Assembly: GCA_030141605.1 (NCBI GenBank)
Contig: JAQGDQ010000257.1
Span: forward strand, 124,001-188,000
DNA length: 64,000 bases
Source of the DNA: Tubiluchus corallicola
Lineage: Eukaryota > Priapulida > Priapulimorpha > Priapulimorphida > Tubiluchidae
Reading direction: 5' to 3'
The notes under the pieces are model-generated. The model saw only the letters and a program-made list of their open reading frames with translations. It ran no database searches and was not told the origin of the DNA. This document shows positions 56,001-64,000 of the stretch, piece by piece (the first letter of the stretch is position 1; each line of letters starts with the position of its first letter). A program made the position numbers and the translations under genes.

Positions 56001-59000
56001 CAAATTCAATTTTTTCGATAAAAACTTTATCATATCACTTTTCTAAAATTTTTCGGAAGCAGAAACTGTGGGACCTTGCTAACCTCAGAAGAATTTACAC
56101 AGACACTCGCATTGCGTGTGCAGAATCAAGCCTTATCTTTGTCATACGAGCATTCTTCTTTCAAATTGTTGCTTTTTCGGGTAACTGCGACGCACGTCTC
56201 GGACTATAATCAAATTGAAGATTATTTACTACCCTCTGGTTAGCTGTAACGTTCTGAAAGTTTTCAGTGCATAGTTTTTGCACACTTTTTTTCGTATTAT
56301 AGTATAACTATAGTGTTATTGTACGGTCTCTTTTTGGACTGTGTGAAGCTATGAAGCCTCACATTATCGTATGTTTTCATAATTATCGCATAAGCGGCAA
56401 CACTGCGCCCCGGAATACACAGTTGCAGTTCATGACCCCAAATAACGGCGACGCGCAACTATAGGATGTGTGCGGAAAATCACACACGCTGATTGGACAG
56501 GCGGCAGAGCATTATTGACGCTAATTGCATTGCAATAGAAATGTCTTAAAGCAATTTTGGTATAAATCAAAGCCAATAACAGGAGATATGTGTTAACATT
56601 CTCTTCTAACGTAACTCTTCTCATTTTCTCAGGCAGGTGAAGTGTAGTTAACAGAGAAATATAAACTTTTCTGGTTGAGAAGTCCATATATAAGAAGCCC
56701 GGGGAGAAACGGTGTCCATCAGTTTCCTGGATAAAAATTCTAAATTAAGACACCCACCCAGTCCTAAATTTCACCAAATCTTAACCAGTCGTGGCAATAG
56801 TAAGTATGCTTCCAATTATGCCAATACATATATGTCAGTCTGAAGAAAGAGAAAGAGCAGAAAAATGAAAAGGAGGAGAGGCTCAATGGCTTCACGGCTT
56901 CACACCATTGATACAATTTCTCTAATAAGCTGCAATACCTGCAGTACTATAACTACGCTCTCATTGAAAACAATATTCACATTTGTATTTTTGGTTTGCT
57001 ATAACAGAAAAACAAACTATTTGGCCATTGTGAAAGTGAAACAGGTTTGAACAAATGAGCTAAATTCTCAATAACCACGATCTCGATGAAACAATTTACC
57101 TTAATGTATAGACAATTACGTACTTAATTATTATACAAATTCAATTTAAAGTGATATTATTTCAAAAGTCATTATCGTTTTTATTATTAACACCTTGTGA
57201 AAAAAAATCACAGAGACAGACACAACTACATTACCAGTGGAAATGTAAAATAACCACCAAATATTTAAGAAGTGGGGTATAGACACACAAGTATTATAAT
57301 TTACATTCAATAATTAATGCAACTTCTTTTATACACAACAAAATAATTAAAATACACCAGCTCTATGTCTAATAAAAATTTAAAGTAGCTCAAAATTCAT
57401 TTTTTTCGAGACAATGTAACAGTTTGCAATATTTGGAAATCTACTAATAGCACTATGGAATATTTAAGTACAAATTACTCATACAAGAGATTCAAAATTT
57501 GATCATGACTAAGCAGCTTTTTTATGTGCAATAAAATTATGTTTGCATTCATTAGCAAATATGTAAGCAGGCTGAAAGCAGTAGCACAAACTGCAGCAAG
57601 TCATCACTGACAGCAATACTTAGTTTTCAGTGGCAAAACCTTATTACAAAGTGCAGTACAAATCAGACTTTAAATTTTATTGTATTTAAATTTAATTTAA
57701 ATTTATCAGAAAAGCAGACTAAATTATTTTAAAACTGTCATCAACACAGACAAAATTTTAAAGTGTTTACATGGTACAATAGGCAAAGGCGGTTTCTGTA
57801 AACAAAACATACGACTGTAATAAGTAATGATATCACATAGAAAGTCTCAAGCTGAGAATTCACTTAAGTTCAATTTAACGAGATTTACTTAACTTTAATT
57901 ATGAAAGTCAAGTACACACCTTCATTTTCCCTTTAATTACTTATCACGTGGAAGAATGCATTAAAAAAAACTGCAGTTTCCCAATCTTTCTACTTCATAT
58001 ACAACTGGACAAAGTTACCACCAGTAACACAGTTTTGCAACAATGTGTTTTGCGACAGGGCAAACATGAAAACAACAGAACAACATGCGTCATATCATAG
58101 TCAACAATGAAGATCACAGCAGAGCAAATTGCAAAGCACCAATTACAATAAAATGCACTTAAGCAAGCAACAAATCTTAGGCAACCGCATATAACACCTA
58201 GTGTTCCAGCTTTTGTTAAAGTAATATGTAGCTGGCACAGTAGCCAATCTAACATGAACCATGGTATTTCAACAGACAAAAATAACACAATAATAATTAT
58301 TGAAATTCTATTTTACATGAACTATTTCACATCATTAAAAATCATATTCCCCATAGTATATAGCCACATTTAAACTGCAAAAAATACAGCATTGCCTGGG
58401 CAAATTTATCATATACAACATTTACAACGAGAGGATTTGCTATAGTGTAGTATTTGTATGCAACGTCTTTCTTACAAGTATATTACATATATATAGAATT
58501 GTAATAAGTTATAATATATTGTTTTAACTTTCTATACTGCCAAAATATCGAAATTTTGCAATGTCATGAATGCAGAGCAGTAGGTGCCACCTTTTGCTTT
58601 AAAGAAATAAGTATTTTAAAGATCTACATTTATTTTTAAGACTTAAATTCTGTATACACTGTAATTCATGGTAGTTGTGTAAAGTGTGTATACACAGCTA
58701 TAGTCTGAACAAGTGGGGGTGAATACTATCAAGTACTTATGAACGAAATTATCCTTGTTTACCTTTGTTTGAAGCTTGATTAGTTAATGACGCTACAAAA
58801 AAACACAACCAGGATTAAATGTATCACTGCAAATGAAATGAAGTCACATTTTCCATATCGAGCTGACAAAAAAAGAAATGTAAAAAGAATTATACGTAAC
58901 TAAGAAAGACAGGCAAACTGAAACCAGAGTCAAGCTGAGAACATTAATGCATTTATCTTAATTAAAATAGGCACATTTTTGAGTATTTACTCTCTAACTC

Positions 59001-59512
59001 ATAAGTGGAAGCACCATGAAACCACTAGTGAAGCCATTGCCATATTGTAAGAAAAACCCAAAGCAATCAGCACATAACAAAAGGCAGTGAATTAAGGAAG
59101 CCAGTTCATAAGCTAAGGCAATACAACTCAATGCATTTAAGCAAGCAATCCAGCCCTCAAGTCACATCTATCACCTCACTGGCCATGCTCTGGCAACAGT
59201 TCTCTTTTCGCCAAAACAAACGAAATGATAACTACTGCTGGTCAATTCCGTTACCAGGGTAACACAAGTAACACTAACATGTTTAGAAGGTAGAAAGTGA
59301 CAGAGTGACTTCTTGCCACTATTACTGAAAAGCTGTATGTATTATTTGCCACAGGTTTTGCGACACAAGTCTTAGTCTTAGTAATCATGAGTTTTCTTTG
59401 TCTTCTATCTTTTGAAAATGTTCAACACCCTCGGCTTTTGATGCCAGTCTCGCATTCTGCCCACTAAATCAGAAAAGAGCTACTTAAACTTTTCTGAGCT
59501 TCAGTCTTCTTA
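56001..59512. other. Intergenic region and probable 3' UTR of the MICAL-family gene
   Basis: No gene was recognised. The AT-rich sequence before 59512 is the expected 3' UTR of the - strand gene. No distinct repeat was recognised apart from a homopurine stretch near 56840-56880. Confidence 0.45.
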
Positions 59513-62500
59513 TTAGCTGGGCTCGGGCGATTCTACGGGTGATATGACGATTCCCTTTTTGTTCATTATCGCTGTTAGTTCTTCATCTTCGATCTTTTCT
59601 CTAGAAAAATAAGAATAATGATTTCTGCAAATATTACAAAAATAGTATCATTACACCTCCGGTTTCAAACGTGTTTTACTATTAATTCTGTAGAATGCTT
59701 AAGCCTGGAATTTCTAGAATTTTTTTTAAGAAAGTGCAAGAACTGGTGAAATGCTGCATTATTAAAAAGACACAAGTTGTTGTTTATGATCAAACTAACA
59801 GCCATACTCATGCACATACATATTAATGGATTTCAATTTTCTATATAGTTTAGACATGGACAGTAAACCTGCAAAAACATTTCTAGTGATAATGATGTTA
59901 ACTGAAAATCAAATTCATCAATCACTACCAAGAATTAGCGTTTTAAATGTAAAATACCTACTTATCAGCAAATAACTCAGAATTTCACAGGGGCAACACA
60001 AAGATCAAATAAATTTAATATTAAAAACTTAAATCAGCTGTCTGATACTAAATAAAATATATGCTATATACAATATAAAGGGATAAGCTGAGAAATTTTC
60101 TATGAATGCTAAAGTTGTGTATAAGTGAAATTTTTTTGAAACACGTGGCACAGAAAAAAGGTGTGCCATATTGCAATAAGACATATAAGAAAACAAACTT
60201 ATACTGCTTTTACCAACAATAATTACACAAAACCTTTTGAAAGTTTTAATAACAGCAAATGATAAGAATTAGACTCAATCAATTTTAGAAATAAATGACA
60301 TGGAAATAATGAACCAAGTGTAACTTGAGTTTAGTTTTCTGTATGGTAACGAAATCGTTAGTATACCTGCCCTGTACACCTCAAACAGTTTTTAGAAATA
60401 AATGAAATGGAAATAATGAACTAAGTGCAACTTTAGTTCAGTATTGTGCATGGTAACCAAATCATTAGTATACCTGCCCTGTACACCTCACTTCTTATTG
60501 AAGACTCTTCTCACTTTGTTTATATGAAAGGCATAAAAAACTGACTTATTGTTTGACTATAGCCTCAATCTACTTACTTGAGTCGCTCTTCTTCAAGCAT
60601 TGTTACTAACGCATCTCTTTGTTCCACAACCTCTATCATCTCAGCTAGCATCTTCTCCTCCGACTCTTTTTCCTTCTTACTTTTCTTCTTTTTCTCTGAA
60701 AAGATATCATGTCGTGTACTTTTGTAGAATTAGGACACTAAAATGATTATGACTAAGTGCACAATATGATGGCAAAAAAAACTGGATAAACTGTCTGATG
60801 TGGGCTTTTTGTCAAACACTGCATGTTCTCTTAAAAAACTTACATTTTTATTCAGTTTCAAACCATTTAGACGAGTGATAATAGTTGCATGCTTTGTAAC
60901 TAAAGTTAAGGAACGCCGAACCTCGTTAAAGACTAGTTAGATGACTAAAAGGTTCAAGACTAAAACCAAGATGCCGTTGCCAGCTTAGTATCTCAACTTA
61001 CAGGATAAGCCTTGATAAAAAACCAGGTACCAGTACTGCCACAAACATCCATGTTAAGTAGGCCTTGTCATTGAGTACTGGATTCCACCTTCAGTGAGCC
61101 AAACTGTGCTAAACTTTATAAAAACTAGTATGTTTGCAAGTCAGAAGCGTGATACTGAATAATAATGATGTACAAAGGATTGTAGACATGATAAAATCTT
61201 ACCTATTCAAAATGAGCAACATTTACAAGTTTAAACTGTAAAGGATCAATACAGCCAAATGTCAGATTAAAATAGTTTAACAAACACAAAATTACTTACC
61301 AGCAGTTTTAACCATAAGATCCCGTAGGTCTTGTTCAAGACGATCATGTCTGTCTTCCAGTTCAAGCTCCTTAATGCTACAAGTAAAAATCAATATTTAA
61401 GTTATCATAATTTTCAATTGTTTCTCAGATTCTAGATAACACAAACTTAAATTACTGTTCATTTTATTATCACAACTGACAATGTGATTAAAAATGTTCA
61501 ATATTAAGTGTTTTAATTAGTTTACATGTTTTTAGTTTTAACCAATCAGATGCATAATCGATTTATAGATTCTGCTATTAACAATTTCGCAAAATGAGCT
61601 AGCATATTATCTTATACTCCAGTCACTTTGCTTTTGAATTAAATGACATCCATTCAGCAAGTAATAAGCAATTTTACCTACAACAAAGTCATACAGGAAC
61701 AGATTCCAAAAACCAACTGCTGTCACTAAAAATGATAAATCCAAAGAGTGCATAAATTTACCCTAAGAAACCTCATATGTTTACCTGGAGAAAACCTCAC
61801 AAATTTACCTGAAGAAATCTCATAAGTTTACCTGAAGAAGCCGCATAAGTTTACCTGGAGAAACTGACTAGCAAACTACCTTAACACTAAACTGTCTAAG
61901 CAACCAGAACAGCATTTGAATATTTATTGCATAGATACTACAACAACGGGTTTCTGGTTCAACCAACATTTCATTCATGTATAAACACATATTTCAAACA
62001 TATACAGGTCTAGCTTATATATTTAAGTTCAGCAAGTCAAGCATACGTGGGCAGTTTCTAACTTACCGAATCATGAGCTCACTTTCTCGCCGAACTATCA
62101 CATTCTTCTCATGGACTAGATTGAACCACTCCTGCATCACCTCTGCCTCATCGTTCCCCGCTTCTGGTCCTTCACCTCTCAACGCTTGCTCCACAATCAT
62201 GGCCCGCTCCTCTCTCTCTTTCTGCTTCACTTCTAGCTCTTCCAGTTCGCGTTGAAGTTCTTGTGCTGTGTGAAGTCGATTCACTTGATCTTGTTTGGCT
62301 CGATTAGCGACTGCCTTTTTTGCTCGGACAAGAGTAGAATCATTCTTGAAAGAGAAAAATGTACGTTTGTTTACATGGCATCAAGAAACTAAGCAATTAT
62401 TACGACATTTGTACTATAACAATACAGCATTGTAAATAGTCCTTAACAAAGAGAATCATGTACAAAAGACTTGTGTTTAGACATCTGGAATTAACTGATT

Positions 62501-63272
62501 GACATTTGCTTGTGAATTTAATACGTTTTGGCATATATGCTACTATCAATGGCACCAGTTTGTGTAGAACAGTGAACTGAAAACAGCATTGAAAATGAAG
62601 CAAATTCCTAGGGTAAATCAATCTAGAAAAACAACGAATTATTCAGATGCCATTTGGATTTAGTTTGCTGCTACTAATTGGCTCTACGACTGGTGCTTAA
62701 ATGAAACTAAATAAGATTAAATAAAAATCTGAACAAACACAAAAACTAAACTCCTGCCACACGACATATACAGACGTAAATCAGCATTATTTTGGTTGAT
62801 AGCAAGCAGGAAAAGGAATGTAGCAAAGGCTCATTTTTTTGGCCAAAACACATTTAAAGAGTTAATGATCATTATGTTAAGAAAATTTATTAAAAATAAT
62901 ACATTTTATAGCCACATTATCTAATATTGCGTCCATTATCATAAAATACGTGCAAATTAGAACCATCATAACAAGGATTTTGGAATTTTGTTATTTTAGG
63001 ATGAGCACATGTACATCAAATTCATAGCAACTTACATAAACAGGTTTTGTTGTTGACGGCCCATGAGTGCTACCCAGCACCCCGTTTGGCGAATGCTCTA
63101 GGAATGTATCATCATCTGACAGGTTCTCCTCTTCTGCCGTTGGAGGGTCAGTGGACCGATCCAAATCACTCATCGACAAACGCAATCGATGAGCTCCAGC
63201 AGCACATGCAGAGCTGCTGTCATCTGGTGTCAGCGACTTGCGTTTCTTCTTCTTCTTCATGGGCAGTTTCAT
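59513..63272 (-). CDS. MICAL: MICAL-family protein, C-terminal bMERB part (5' end outside window)
   Basis: Exons in gene order: 63272-63036, 62344-62067, 61376-61300, 60695-60578, 59600-59513; they join in frame to 265 residues and a stop. The first visible exon is basic then acidic/serine-rich (KKKKKRKSLTPDD, EEENLSDDDTFLEH). It is preceded by a splice acceptor, so its ATG is probably internal. The rest is a bMERB helical domain, which in MICAL, MICALL and EHBP1 proteins binds Rab8/10/13-type GTPases: AQELQRELEELEVKQKEREE, VMQEWFNLVHEKNVIVRRES, ELELEDRHDRLEQDLRDLM, MIEVVEQRDALVTMLEEERL. The tail is NKKGIVISPVESPEPS. The EVVEQRDALV block is closest to MICAL2/3-type proteins as I recall them. 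Monooxygenase, CH and LIM domains, if present, would lie beyond 64000. Confidence 0.85.
60276..60490. repeat. Two-copy tandem duplication, 107-bp period
   Basis: TTTTAGAAATAAATGA through GTATACCTGCCCTGTACACC is repeated once with a 107-bp offset (GTATACC begins at 60361 and 60468). It lies just before the 60578-60695 exon, in the following intron of the MICAL-family gene. Confidence 0.88.
61751..61866. repeat. 23-bp tandem repeat, five copies, with donor-like sites on the gene strand
   Basis: The unit CATAAGTTTACCTGAAGAAG occurs five times with small changes. On the - strand, the sense strand of the surrounding gene, four of five units carry CAGGTAAA, a full 5' splice consensus. It is intronic, between exons 62067-62344 and 61300-61376. 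Confidence 0.88.
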
Positions 63273-63492
63273 CTATAACAATGAGTAACTTTAGGGAGTA
63301 AAAAAGTCTGGCTACCTCAAAACTTACTTTTCTCACAAAGTGCAGTAAGAGACAAGTAATTTTAGCTGTTAACAATAATAAAACAAGGTGAAATCAGTGT
63401 ACAGGTTCTCTTAGCTCTACTCTGCTTGTAAGCAAGAAATATTTGATAAATAAATTCTAAGCTAAAAAAGTTAAATGCTATAATAGTAAGTA

Positions 63493-64000
63493 CAGTAAGT
63501 CCTCGCTTAACGATGCTAATGCGTTCCAGCAAAATGCAACGTTAAGCGAAACGTCACTAAACAAAACCAAGACTTTCATAGAAAGTAATATGAAGGAATT
63601 GAGATGCCTTCCAGAAGCAAAAATCAATGCTGCTTAAGTCATATACATCAAATGTTTTATGAATTTTATTCATATTTTTACTGATTAATTTCTTCCTGTT
63701 TGCTTGAAATCACCCATCTTTCTTACCAATATCTAGCTAGACTTGCTAGCGTCTCTTGAAGCCTGTATATAGGCAGTTAGAGTTAAACACTGCATAATGA
63801 AGCCAAGCCCTGCATGAAATGACCTTGAGACAATTTCAGGTAGTAGTAATCTGGTTGTTATTGCAACAAGTTGCAGACAAAATTCCTTGGCATAAAGTTT
63901 AAATTCGGTTGTCTGGAGACGTATAAATCAGCAGATTGATCTCGCTTGATGCAAATGGCTAGAATTTAGTACGTAGTCAGTTGGGAAACAAAAGCAGTAT
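63493..64000. mobile_element. pogo/Tigger-type MITE, truncated by window end
   Basis: TA then CAGTAAGTCCTCGCTTAACG opens the element. The following 200 bp match the copy at 8333-8960 (for example TTAATTTCTTCCTGTTTGCT and TTGAAATCACC). The right end lies beyond the window. It is in an upstream intron of the MICAL-family gene. Confidence 0.7.

Overview
The window is animal nuclear DNA: AT-rich, with GT-AG introns of 0.3 to 4 kb, many decayed transposons and microsatellites. TEAD, a WASH-complex subunit and a MICAL-family bMERB gene point to Metazoa. Genome compactness and repeat types suggest an invertebrate; the phylum cannot be named from this sequence alone.

Layout: (1) 1-10242, + strand: 3' part of a TEAD (Scalloped) transcription factor gene, from the second half of the TEA domain to the stop codon, with a candidate 21-nt microexon. 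(2) 10243-16604: 3' UTR and intergenic DNA with hAT-like MITEs and one unassigned exon-like ORF (14411-14554, +). (3) 20344-16605, - strand: complete five-exon WASHC3 (CCDC53). (4) 21871-26831, + strand: complete four-exon beta-tubulin with an RFX X-box-like palindrome in its promoter and a GC-AG intron. (5) 27792-49151, - strand: two tandem paralogous secreted papain-family (C1A) cysteine proteases with a conserved exon plan and an unusual arginine-rich N-terminal extension. The copy nearer the tubulin gene is stretched to 13 kb by retroelements and satellites. (6) 49152-59512: repeat-rich intergenic DNA with a LINE end, a foldback-like element and a cloverleaf-forming element. (7) 63272-59513, - strand: 3' exons of a MICAL-family gene (bMERB Rab-binding domain); its 5' part lies beyond the window.

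TEAD, WASHC3, tubulin and MICAL are conserved regulatory or cytoskeletal genes with no evident shared pathway here. The accessory part is the protease pair. Both copies keep the Gln-Cys-His-Asn catalytic set and an ERFNIN-type prodomain, but they differ in N-terminal extension, active-site context, pro-linker and C-terminal tail. That pair is the best candidate for something undescribed. All exon boundaries were read by eye from splice consensus, frame continuity and paralogue comparison; no alignment or transcript data were available.
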